Of a stretch of DNA of 47,622 nt, positions 14,630 to 21,818 are shown piece by piece. The notes beneath the pieces are model-generated. The model was not told where the DNA came from and made no database searches. It saw only the letters and a list, made by a program, of their open reading frames with translations. Source of the stretch: JBBQWR01 sp038210495 (GTDB lineage Bacteria > Planctomycetota > Planctomycetia > Pirellulales > DATAWG01); the NCBI GenBank assembly GCA_038210495.1, contig JBBQWR010000045.1, forward strand, positions 1 through 47,622. Reading direction: 5' to 3'. The number at the start of each line of letters is the position of its first letter. Within the stretch, counting starts at the first letter, position 1. The position numbers and the translations under genes are program-made.

Positions 14630-16906
14630 TCACGAAACCCGCGCCTCATCATGCCGCGCGGCCCCGTTCACGCCTGCGCGGACTTCGACTGGCGTCACGG
14701 GCGGGTGCAGGGCGAGGAGTTCCGCTTGGCAGCGGAAGGCGGGGACGCCGGCTTCAGGGTGGAGATGGACGTAGGCGCCGTCGGATTGCAGGACGCGGGT
14801 CTTTACGTTGTCGCGCAGGTAGGTCGGGACGATTTCGTGCAGGATTCGCTCGCGGAGTTCCGGGGCCTCGATCGGGAACATGATCTCGACCCGGCGATAG
14901 AAATTCCGCGGCATCCAGTCAGCGCTCGAGAGAAAGATCTGAGCGTCGTCGTCGGCGCCGAAGACGTAAACCCGGCTGTGCTCCAGAAACCGGTCGACGA
15001 TGCTCCGGACGTTGATCGTTTCGGAAATGCCCGGCAGGCCGGGGCGCAAGCAGCAGACGCCCCGGGCGATAATGTCGATTGGCACGCCGGCCTGGCTGGC
15101 GCGATACAGGGCCTCGATGATCCGGTGATCGACGATGGCGTTGGTCTTGGCGAAGATCCGGGCCGGCAAGCCCTCGCGAGCCCGCCGGGCTTGCTCGTCG
15201 ATCAGTTGCAGCGTGCGGCGCTGCAAGTCGGTCGGGGCGACGACCAACTTCCGCCACTGGTGCCCCTGTGAGTAGCCAGTGAGCAGATTGAATAGGGCCG
15301 AGGCATCCGCGGCGATGTCTTCGTTGCAGGTGAACAGGCCCAGGTCGGTGTAGAGCAAGGCGGTGGTCGGGTTGTAGTTGCCCGTCCCCAGATGCACATA
15401 GCGGCGGAGTGAATTGCCCTCTTGCCGGACGACGAGCGAAACCTTGCTGTGCGTCTTCAGGTCCAAAAAGCCGAACACGACGTGGACGCCGGCTCGCTCC
15501 AGTTGCCGAGCCCAACTGACGTTATTCGCCTCGTCGAACCGGGCCTTGAGCTCGACCAGGGCCGTGACGTGCTTGCCGTTTTCGGCCGCTTGAATCAACG
15601 CCCGGGTGACCGGCGAATCGCCGCTCGTGCGATAGAGCGTCTGCTTGATGGCCAGCACGCGGGGGTCGTTCGCCGCCCGGCTGATGAAATCGACGACGGG
15701 ATCGAACGCTTCGTACGGATGATGCAGCAAAACATCCCGACGGGCGATCGTCGCGAACAGATCGTCGCTCCGCCGGCGAATGCCGCGAGGCAGTTGCGGC
15801 GAGAACGGGGCGTCGCGCAGCGTGTCGTGATTCGGCAGCCGAGCCAGTTCCATCAAGAACGTCAGATCGAGCGGCCCGTTCACGCGATAGACTTCGCTAT
15901 AGCCGTCGGGGACGCCGTCGCGGATGCCTTCTTCGTCGATGATCATTCGCGATAAGTGCTCGTTGCCGCTGGAGGCCAACTCCAGTCGCACCGCCTCGCC
16001 GCGCTGCCGAGCCTTGAGCCGGTCTTCGATCAGCCGGAGCATGTCGTCCGACTCTTGCTCTAATAGCTCGATGTCGCTGTCGCGCGTGATTCGGAACGTC
16101 GTCCAGCAGTCAATATCGAATCCGCCGAACAGTTCGGGCAGTTTGGAAGACACCGCCTCCTCCAGCAAGATAAAATGCTGCTCCTCCCCTTGGCCGATCG
16201 GCACGAGCCGCGGCAGCACATTGGGCACTTGCACGACGGCGAACAGTTGCTTGGGGCCCAAGCCGCGGCGCCGCTCGAGCATGGCCGCGAGGTACAGGCC
16301 GCGATTGTGATACCGGGGGCTCGGATGGGCCGGGTCGACGGCCATCGGCGTGAGAATCGGGAACGCCCGCTCGCGGAAAAATTTGTCGAGCGATTCAAGC
16401 TGGGCCGGGTTGAGCTCGTCGAATTTCAGCAGCCGAATCCCGGCGGCGGCCAGTTGCGGAACGGCGGCGTTGAAGCAGCAGTATTGGCGTGCGACCAGTT
16501 CTTGAGTCCGCTTGGCGACCCGCTGTAGCTGGGAAACCGGCCGCATGCCGTCAGGTGCGAAATCCTGCGGGGCGCCGTCGCCAAATGCCTGCTCGCGAAG
16601 GCCGGCCACGCGGACCATGAAAAACTCGTCGAGGTTCGAGCTGAAGATCGCCAGGAACTTCATCCGCTCTAGCAGCGGATTCGTTTGATCCTCGGCCTCT
16701 TCGAGCACGCGGGCGTTGAACTCCAGCCAGCTCAACTCGCGATTGATGAAGTGCTCGGCTTGAAACGCGGGTTCGGTCACGGGGAGGCTGGGGGTCAGGG
16801 GCGTGTAGGTCAAACTCGGGGGCGGAACCAGCAAGGCGCCGAACTTAATGCGCGGGCGCCGTCCGATCCGGCCGGAACTGTGCGGGCCTAGATAATTGTA
16901 AATCAT
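14630..16906 (-). CDS. ppk1: Polyphosphate kinase 1
   Basis: Reversibly transfers the terminal phosphate of ATP to polyphosphate, on the inner face of the membrane. Starting near residue 50 the sequence has the N-terminal domain hallmark FINRELSWLEFNARVLEEA and SSNLDEFFMVRVAGL; then the two phospholipase-D-like catalytic domains with YVHLGTGNYNPTTALLYTD (phosphorylated His) and FLEHSRVYVFGADDD...SSADWMPRNFYRRVE (second catalytic His). Length is 758 from the ATG at 16906, longer than the usual ~690-720; the first ~42 residues look poorly coding and a GTG at 16780 (VTEPAFQAE) may be the true start, giving 716. Downstream are the parD-like gene and remnants. Confidence 0.95.
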   Translation of the reverse strand: MIYNYLGPHSSGRIGRRPRIKFGALLVPPPSLTYTPLTPSLPVTEPAFQAEHFINRELSWLEFNARVLEEAEDQTNPLLERMKFLAIFSSNLDEFFMVRVAGLREQAFGDGAPQDFAPDGMRPVSQLQRVAKRTQELVARQYCCFNAAVPQLAAAGIRLLKFDELNPAQLESLDKFFRERAFPILTPMAVDPAHPSPRYHNRGLYLAAMLERRRGLGPKQLFAVVQVPNVLPRLVPIGQGEEQHFILLEEAVSSKLPELFGGFDIDCWTTFRITRDSDIELLEQESDDMLRLIEDRLKARQRGEAVRLELASSGNEHLSRMIIDEEGIRDGVPDGYSEVYRVNGPLDLTFLMELARLPNHDTLRDAPFSPQLPRGIRRRSDDLFATIARRDVLLHHPYEAFDPVVDFISRAANDPRVLAIKQTLYRTSGDSPVTRALIQAAENGKHVTALVELKARFDEANNVSWARQLERAGVHVVFGFLDLKTHSKVSLVVRQEGNSLRRYVHLGTGNYNPTTALLYTDLGLFTCNEDIAADASALFNLLTGYSQGHQWRKLVVAPTDLQRRTLQLIDEQARRAREGLPARIFAKTNAIVDHRIIEALYRASQAGVPIDIIARGVCCLRPGLPGISETINVRSIVDRFLEHSRVYVFGADDDAQIFLSSADWMPRNFYRRVEIMFPIEAPELRERILHEIVPTYLRDNVKTRVLQSDGAYVHLHPEAGVPAFRCQAELLALHPPVTPVEVRAGVNGAARHDEARVS

Positions 16907-17238
16907 ACGAGCCTGCCCAATGTGCGAAAACCCCGCAGGCCGGATAAATAGACCGGCTCATCGGAAACAAATAAATCCGGCTCAAGAGTCATCGTCTTTC
17001 GTTCGGCGGCCGGATCAATGGGAGCGGCATGAAACGGCTAAGTTAACGACCTGCAGCGCCCCCGGGGGGCTGGACTGCAGGAAAGCCTTGGTAGGTCTGC
17101 TTGAGAATTTCAGACCACTCTCCGGGGCTTCGGCGAGGCGCCTCCAGCCCCGGGCACCCGACGGCCGGACACCCGACACCAGGGCACCCGGATACCCGGA
17201 CACCCGACGCGCGACGCCAGACGTGCCCGCTAAAATTT
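16907..17238. other. Intergenic spacer with hairpin and CACCCGA repeats
   Basis: About 330 bp between ppk (minus) and the esterase 3' end. The first 200 bp hold nothing I can name. The remainder contains a perfect-armed hairpin (17122-17153) followed by degenerate direct repeats of the word GGACACCCGA or GGGCACCCGA (about 17149-17215); the same combination occurs at 25562-25675. Confidence 0.6.
17122..17153. repeat. REP-like hairpin, CCGGGGCT family copy 1
   Basis: Arms CCGGGGCT and AGCCCCGG are perfect 8-bp complements enclosing a 16-nt loop that itself holds GGCG-AGG-CGCC. The same design recurs at five other places in the window. It lies in the spacer after the esterase gene, immediately before CACCCGA-type tandem words. 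Confidence 0.7.
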
Positions 17239-18111
17239 CTACCGTCGGGCGTGCCGGAAGAAGAACTCCCACATCAGATTGTTGGCCGAGATGTTTTGCG
17301 TCGAGCGCCCGAAAATGAATGTGTTCGACGGCCGGCCGGGCCACGTGTGTCCGCCCCCGTCGATGAGATACAGCACAACTTCGGCGTCATCCCGGCCGGG
17401 GCCGTATGTCCGCCGTTCGATGCGCATGCCGTCGTCGATCGCAGTCGGCAATTGCTGGATGACCGGCGTGCTTGGACAGGCATTCGCGCCGACCCAGGCC
17501 TGAATCGAGTGCTCCACGGAGTAGTGGTTCGTCTTGGTGACGCTGCGCTTGCCGACGCCGCCCGCGAGCGGCGTGAACTCGTCCAGCGTGCCATGAAAGT
17601 GAATAACCGAAGCGGGCAAGCTCGGCGAGCAGGTCGCGGCCGCCATCGGACCAGCGACCGGCGCGATCGCGGCGAAGCGCTCAGCGTGTTCGCTCGCCAA
17701 TCGATAGGCCAGCATTGCGCCGTTGGATAGACCGGTGGCAAACACTCGCGCCGGATCGACGTGCATCGTCGCCGCAAGCTCGTCGAGCAGGGCCATAACA
17801 AACGCCACGTCGTCTACCTGCTGGGCATGAGCATATCCACAGCAGGTTCCGGCGTTCCAAGTGAAAAGCTGGTCGCGATCGCCCGTGCCGTTGGGGTAGA
17901 CGACAACAAAGCCGGCCGCGTCGGCCTTTTCGCTGAGTCCGCTCGATCGCGCGAGCGCTCGGCCGCTGGACGCCCCGCCATGAAATGCCAACACCACCGG
18001 CGTGGGCGCCGCGAGATCGACCGTTGGCGGCACATGAACCCAATAACTCCGCTCGTGCCCGTCGATCGAGATTGCGCGTAGTTGATCGACAGTGTTTAGC
18101 GGATCGGACAT
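17239..18111 (-). CDS. PHB depolymerase/feruloyl esterase-type alpha/beta hydrolase
   Basis: A 290-residue alpha/beta hydrolase of the LpqC/PHB-depolymerase family. Visible elements: VVLAFHGG oxyanion-hole strand, TCCGYAHAQQVDDVAFV, nucleophile elbow TGLSNGAML (catalytic Ser), HFHGTLDEFTPL (catalytic Asp) and GGGHTWPG (catalytic His). Such enzymes hydrolyse ester bonds in polyesters or hydroxycinnamate-polysaccharides; substrate is not readable. Start chosen at ATG 18111 (MSDPLN), because the frame further 5' would overlap the adjacent gene region and adds an unlikely basic stretch. No signal peptide is seen from this start, which is unusual because family members are normally secreted. Confidence 0.88.
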   Translation of the reverse strand: MSDPLNTVDQLRAISIDGHERSYWVHVPPTVDLAAPTPVVLAFHGGASSGRALARSSGLSEKADAAGFVVVYPNGTGDRDQLFTWNAGTCCGYAHAQQVDDVAFVMALLDELAATMHVDPARVFATGLSNGAMLAYRLASEHAERFAAIAPVAGPMAAATCSPSLPASVIHFHGTLDEFTPLAGGVGKRSVTKTNHYSVEHSIQAWVGANACPSTPVIQQLPTAIDDGMRIERRTYGPGRDDAEVVLYLIDGGGHTWPGRPSNTFIFGRSTQNISANNLMWEFFFRHARR

Positions 18112-18145
18112 TGCTCGCTTGCGGCTCGGCGATTTATGCCGGCTC

Positions 18146-18569
18146 TCAGGGTTCGCCAAGCAAGGTCAACGGTTGATTTTGATGCACGCGGTAGACCGAG
18201 AAATCGCGTCGGTCGAGCGTGAAGACCGAATGAATGCTGTCGCGCTCCGCCAAATACAACAGTGAGACATCAGCCAGTTGCGGGTTTAGGTCCGAGTACT
18301 TCTGCAGGCACGAGGCCATCCAACTAGGCGCGTTTGAATCCAATTCCGGGCAAATGACCACTCCGCTTTGCAGAAGTCGCATTAGACGCAGTTGCCCTTC
18401 ATTAGTCCGGCGCAACAGCCATGCAAGCTTCGGCGATCACGAGCCAAGTGGTCAGTAGCGGGCGGTCCAATTCCTCAGCTATTCGAGCACACACACGGTG
18501 CGCCGCATCTCGTTCGTTGAGCAACGCCACTAACGGACCCGCGTCGATCAAAGCGTAATTACTGTTCAC
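18146..18569 (-). pseudogene. PIN-domain toxin (VapC-like), frameshifted
   Basis: Starts at GTG 18569, overlapping the stop of the upstream antitoxin, and translates as YALIDAGPLVALLNERDAAH then TTWLVIAEAC. At base 18422 one extra base shifts the frame (the straight reading would end at a TAA 24 bases on). Removing it continues WLLRRTNEGQLRLMRLLQSG, then LADVSLLYLAERD and FTLDRRDFSVYR to the stop at 18146. The four acidic PIN residues (D in LIDAG, E in IAEAC, D in LADVS, D in TLDRRD) would all be present in the repaired 140-residue protein. Without repair it is split and presumably inactive. Could be a sequencing error. Confidence 0.8.
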
Positions 18570-18828
18570 GCTGACCGAAACCTTCCATGTAGGCCGGGTT
18601 TGTGCTTAGGTCCGTGGGTCCGTCTTTGACCGAGCCTAAAAGACCGAGCCGAACCATCGCGGAGTATACGGATTCATTGCTTTCATTTTTCGTGTATGAG
18701 GTCTGCTCGAAAGATGACAGAGCCTCCTCGAAGACGGTGTCCCACGGCTTGCCACATTGCTTGGCTAGGCGGGCGAGATGCTGTTGCTGTTCAGGGGATA
18801 GGGAAATTCTATCCGGTGAAATGCTCAT
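18559..18828 (-). CDS. Antitoxin upstream of PIN toxin
   Basis: An 89-residue protein, MSISPDRISLSPEQQQHLAR, with a helix-rich middle (WDTVFEEALSSFEQ) and an acidic C-terminal end. Its stop codon (18559-18561) overlaps the GTG start of the PIN gene by 11 nt, the classic order of antitoxin then toxin. The DNA-binding part looks like a short RHH-like or Arc-like domain; I cannot name the exact family. It is intact while its partner is frameshifted, so it may now act only as an autorepressor or trans-neutraliser. Confidence 0.75.
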   Translation of the reverse strand: MSISPDRISLSPEQQQHLARLAKQCGKPWDTVFEEALSSFEQTSYTKNESNESVYSAMVRLGLLGSVKDGPTDLSTNPAYMEGFGQREQ

Positions 18829-18892
18829 TGATTAATTCCTTCCGACCCGGCGACTAACGGGTTCAAATCGAAAGCGATTGCCTATTATCAAT

Positions 18893-20515
18893 CTATTTCG
18901 GCGGCGGCGGTTTGTCGACGGAACCCGGCTTGTGATCGACTAGCGTGCCGGTCTCTTTCTTGCGGGCCTCGATCTCCATGCCGATGAGTTTTTCGAGATT
19001 CGGCTTCATTTGGGGTTCCAGACGCAAGAAGAATTCAAAGTCTTGCCGCGCGAGGATATCCTTGAACATGCGAAGTCGCACCAAGCCACGGCTGCCATAA
19101 GCCACGGCGAAGCGAGGATTTTTTCCGATGCAGCTCGTGAAGTCCGCCTCGGCCTGGGCCAACTCGCCTTGGCTCTGATTGAGCACGCCCCGATCGAAAT
19201 AGGCCTTCGCGTTTTCGGGCGCGAGACGAATGGCTCTGTCGTAATCGTCGCGAGCGCCCTCGTCGTCCTTTAGCAGATGACGAACCAAGGCCCGCTCGTC
19301 GAATGCCTCGGGCATGTGCGGATTCATCTTGATCGCCAAGTCAAAATCTTCGAGGGCGCCTTTGAGATTCTTCATCGCCATGCGAGCGACGCCTCGATTG
19401 AAAACGATGCCGGGCAGCGCGGAGTTCAGCTTGAGGGCTTTCGAGTAGTCGTCAATCGCCTCGTCGAGCTCCCCGACCCGCATGTGCAGGGTCCCGCGGT
19501 TGGAATAGGCCTGAGCAAGCTGGGGATCGAGGTCGATGGCTTTGTCGTAATCGGCCCGGGCCGCCTTCGGCTCGCCGAGGGCCATTTGGATTTGGCCGCG
19601 CTCGTTGTAGGCGTTGGCCAGCCGGGGATTGATCTGAATGGCCCTGTCCAAGTCGGTCTTGGCGCCCTTGAAATCCTTGGTCGATTTGTGGGCCGAACCG
19701 CGATTGGAATAGGCCAGCGCGAACTGCGGATCGAGCTCGATGGCCTTGTCGTAATCTTCCATCGCGCTCTTGAAATCGCCATTGGCCGCGCGGGCGAACC
19801 CGCGATTGTTGTACGAGATGGCCAGATTCGGCTCGAGTTGAATCGCCTGGTTGTAATCCACGATCGCATCGGAAAGTTCGCCCTGCTCCTGCTTGGCGAG
19901 CCCCCGGTTGTTGTAGCCCATGGCGAATTTGGGATCGAGCTCGATGGCCTTGCTATAATCGGCGATCGCGCCTTTGAGGTCCCGCTTTTCGCGGCGCACG
20001 GCGCCACGGTCGGTGTAGGCGCGCGGGTCTTTGGGATCGATCTCCAGGGCCTTGTTGTAATCGGCCAGGGCCGCGTCGAGATCGTTGCGGCTGTGCCGCG
20101 TTTGGCCGCGGGTGAGATAGGCCAGCAAATTCTTCGGATCGTATTCGATCGCCTTGGTGAAGTCGGCCTCCGCGGCCGTCGAATTGCCTTGATCGAGCCG
20201 AATCGCGCCGCGGGCACAGTAAGCCTCGGTGTTTTTTGGATCGAGCTCGATCACCCGGTTGTAATCGTCCAGAGCATCCGCCGGACGGTTCAGGGCTCTC
20301 AGAGCGTCGGCCCGTTTGAGATAGGCATCGGCCGACTTGGAATTAATCTGAATCGCCGTGTTCAGATAGGGAATCGCCTGATCCGGATGCTTGCGATTGA
20401 TGAGCGACTTGGCTTTTTCATAATTTTCAGAGTATTGAGCCAGCGGGTCGGGCTTGCCGCAGCCAACGACCGTGAGGCTAATCAACACGAGAATAAGCCC
20501 GCAACAATGACGCAT
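18893..20515 (-). CDS. TPR-repeat lipoprotein
   Basis: A 540-residue protein. The signal peptide MRHCCGLILVLISLTVVGCGK ends in a lipobox VVGC, so the Cys is lipidated; the ATG at 20515 was chosen for this reason (a longer upstream frame would bury the signal peptide). It contains 14 consecutive 34-residue tetratricopeptide repeats, typified by AYSNRGSAHKSTKDFKGAKT, nearly all ending DPxxAxAY, followed by a short Lys-rich and Pro-rich tail. Such solenoids bind other proteins, probably at the periplasmic face of a membrane. The repeats make the antisense strand open over 1.5 kb, which is a by-product and not a gene. Confidence 0.9.
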   Translation of the reverse strand: MRHCCGLILVLISLTVVGCGKPDPLAQYSENYEKAKSLINRKHPDQAIPYLNTAIQINSKSADAYLKRADALRALNRPADALDDYNRVIELDPKNTEAYCARGAIRLDQGNSTAAEADFTKAIEYDPKNLLAYLTRGQTRHSRNDLDAALADYNKALEIDPKDPRAYTDRGAVRREKRDLKGAIADYSKAIELDPKFAMGYNNRGLAKQEQGELSDAIVDYNQAIQLEPNLAISYNNRGFARAANGDFKSAMEDYDKAIELDPQFALAYSNRGSAHKSTKDFKGAKTDLDRAIQINPRLANAYNERGQIQMALGEPKAARADYDKAIDLDPQLAQAYSNRGTLHMRVGELDEAIDDYSKALKLNSALPGIVFNRGVARMAMKNLKGALEDFDLAIKMNPHMPEAFDERALVRHLLKDDEGARDDYDRAIRLAPENAKAYFDRGVLNQSQGELAQAEADFTSCIGKNPRFAVAYGSRGLVRLRMFKDILARQDFEFFLRLEPQMKPNLEKLIGMEIEARKKETGTLVDHKPGSVDKPPPPK

Positions 20516-20713
20516 GGAGAAGCATTTCCTGAGCTTGGCGATGAGATGATTTCCGAGGAGCCGGTGGGATCGAACATCCCTCCTTTGAACCTCATCAATC
20601 CTAGCATCCAATGCCGCATTGCCCAACTGCGAGGGTCCAGAGAGAATGCCGAGGCGACGGGATATTCCGATCGGGCACTCGCTATTTGGGAAGGACGTCG
20701 CGCTGCCAGGCGG

Positions 20714-20920
20714 TCACTGGGGCGGACGCTCGAAATCACCCTGCCATGCGCCGGAAAGCCTTGCGACCCATCGCGCATAGTCTTCGTCGGCTTGAGAAGT
20801 CACGCCAATTAGTTCGATGGTCACGGTCGTCTCTTGAGGGGCGGCATGCAAGCCGCCCGGAACCTCAACGTGGAATATCCCGTCAGGTCCAGCTCGCAAT
20901 CTCACGACGATCCGGTTCAT
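20714..20920 (-). CDS. Small antitoxin-like protein, orphan
   Basis: A 68-residue protein starting MNRIVVRLRAGPDGIFHVEV, with PQETTVTIELI and a C-terminal WQGDFERPPQ. This pattern (two beta strands plus a short helix ending in 'ERPPQG...') is seen in small proteins encoded just before PIN or other toxins in planctomycetes and cyanobacteria. It is shorter than usual because it stops after 'RPPQ'; no toxin follows before the TPR gene. It may be an orphan or a truncated antitoxin. Family assignment is from memory. Confidence 0.55.
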   Translation of the reverse strand: MNRIVVRLRAGPDGIFHVEVPGGLHAAPQETTVTIELIGVTSQADEDYARWVARLSGAWQGDFERPPQ

Positions 20921-20937
20921 TACTGTTGACTATAAGA

Positions 20938-20990
20938 CCCTAACAAAACCGCTTGGGAGAAGGGAACAGTCCTAAGCGATTTTGTGAGAG
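20938..20990. repeat. Imperfect inverted repeat ACAAAACCGC/GCGATTTTGT
   Basis: The left arm CCCTAACAAAACCGCTTGGGA and right arm TCCTAAGCGATTTTGTGAGAG are imperfect inverted complements of about 21 bp (17 of 21 pairs by eye) enclosing about 11 bp. The right arm with its tail resembles 37967-37990 (GCGGTTTTGTGAGGGCTTCTA), indicating a dispersed family. Confidence 0.5.
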
Positions 20991-20993
20991 CTT

Positions 20994-21422
20994 CTACGAA
21001 TGGGCTGCGTCGGACGGAATAAGGGTCCTATCAATCGCTCCGGCAATGCTTACCGCGATTGGCTCTCCAGCCGATATGCCCAACATCAAATGACGACCCA
21101 CGGCGGCGGCAAATCGACTCAAAATCGACACGGCCGGGTTCAACTCCCGGTGTTCTTCCAAATCTTCAATTTGTTGGGCTTCAAGGCCGGCGCGTTTGGC
21201 CACTTCCGCCCGGGAGAAACCTCGACGTTCTCTTTCGCCGCGCAACAATTGCACGAGCGACCGCAATTCATGGATGTCCGACCAACAGCCTGGCCCCGGC
21301 GACTCGACCTGGTAGCGTTTAACAAGATCGGCTTTCTCGGCTTGGATTTGCTCGCGGACCTTCCGATATGTCGCGGCTTCTTCCGGCGTCAACGTCCGTC
21401 CTCGCGATGTATGCTTGCTCAC
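20994..21422 (-). CDS. XRE-family transcriptional regulator/antitoxin
   Basis: A 142-residue protein with a helix-turn-helix around residues 60-115 (GFSRAEVAKRAGLEAQQIED followed by LEEHRELNPAVSILSRFAAA). An N-terminal basic and acidic extension of about 50 residues precedes it. The GTG start at 21422 overlaps the stop of the upstream toxin gene by 4 nt (GTGA), a toxin-then-antitoxin order typical of HigBA-like or BrnTA-like pairs. It should bind the operon promoter and neutralise the toxin. The antitoxin is intact while the toxin carries a stop codon. Confidence 0.8.
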   Translation of the reverse strand: MSKHTSRGRTLTPEEAATYRKVREQIQAEKADLVKRYQVESPGPGCWSDIHELRSLVQLLRGERERRGFSRAEVAKRAGLEAQQIEDLEEHRELNPAVSILSRFAAAVGRHLMLGISAGEPIAVSIAGAIDRTLIPSDAAHS

Positions 21423-21673
21423 AATTCACCTTCTACTTCAAACGCCGTAACGGGATAAATCGTGTCCTCATCAATTTCGACATACACGATCGCCTATCGG
21501 CCATCAGCCGTGTATCCGAACAGCATCGGATGGCCCGATGACCGACTAGTTTCGAACCGATCCGGGGCTGATACCACGTCGGCGAGCTCGGCTTTCGAAA
21601 AACCGTGTTGCGCAATGTGCTGAACGTTTCCGTTCGGATCGTCGTCCAGGTCCCATAAAATATTGGGTATCAA
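21419..21673 (-). pseudogene. BrnT-like/DUF4258-like toxin with an in-frame nonsense codon
   Basis: The minus-strand reading starting near TTG 21673 gives ILWDLDDDPNGNVQHIAQHG, then FSKAELADVVSAPDRFETSR and GHPMLFGYTADGR, at which point a TAG (21494-21496) interrupts. Reading through, the frame continues AIVYVEIDEDTIYPVTAFEV and ends at a TGA overlapping the XRE start. The interrupted codon is where relatives have Tyr ('GRY'), so a single TAC/TAT to TAG change explains it. The fold resembles small BrnT/RelE-like toxins of ~85 residues found in planctomycetes. The ATG start also seems lost (ATA). Family match is from memory. Confidence 0.7.
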
Positions 21674-21818
21674 CTTAGTTTTCCCAAATTCTATCGTATA
21701 TCAACGAGCGGGCGGTTGCGACGCGTCAAAATTATGAAACCGTGATCAAAGTCTGCTTGCGGCTCCGACACTTGGCCCCATTGCCTTTTTGAAATTAAGA
21801 CGACAACGGTGGCTGTGT

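Noticed and set aside
17149..17215. Tandem CACCCGA words considered as a CRISPR array
   Set aside because: Unit is only about 15-18 bp, spacers are not unique and no cas genes exist in the window.
18893..20515. Regular 102-bp periodicity considered as a DNA satellite
   Set aside because: The period is the 34-residue TPR; codons vary between units and the protein reads through.
19277..20812. 511-codon open frame opposite the TPR lipoprotein gene
   Set aside because: It mirrors the repeated codon pattern of the TPR gene, has no known motif and covers exactly the repeat area; a by-product of GC-rich repeats.
21691..21818. Peptide GFIILTRRNRPLVDIR as a Phd-type antitoxin end
   Set aside because: Only a short stretch resembles Phd ('LTRxxRP'); no start codon, N-terminus or partner was seen.
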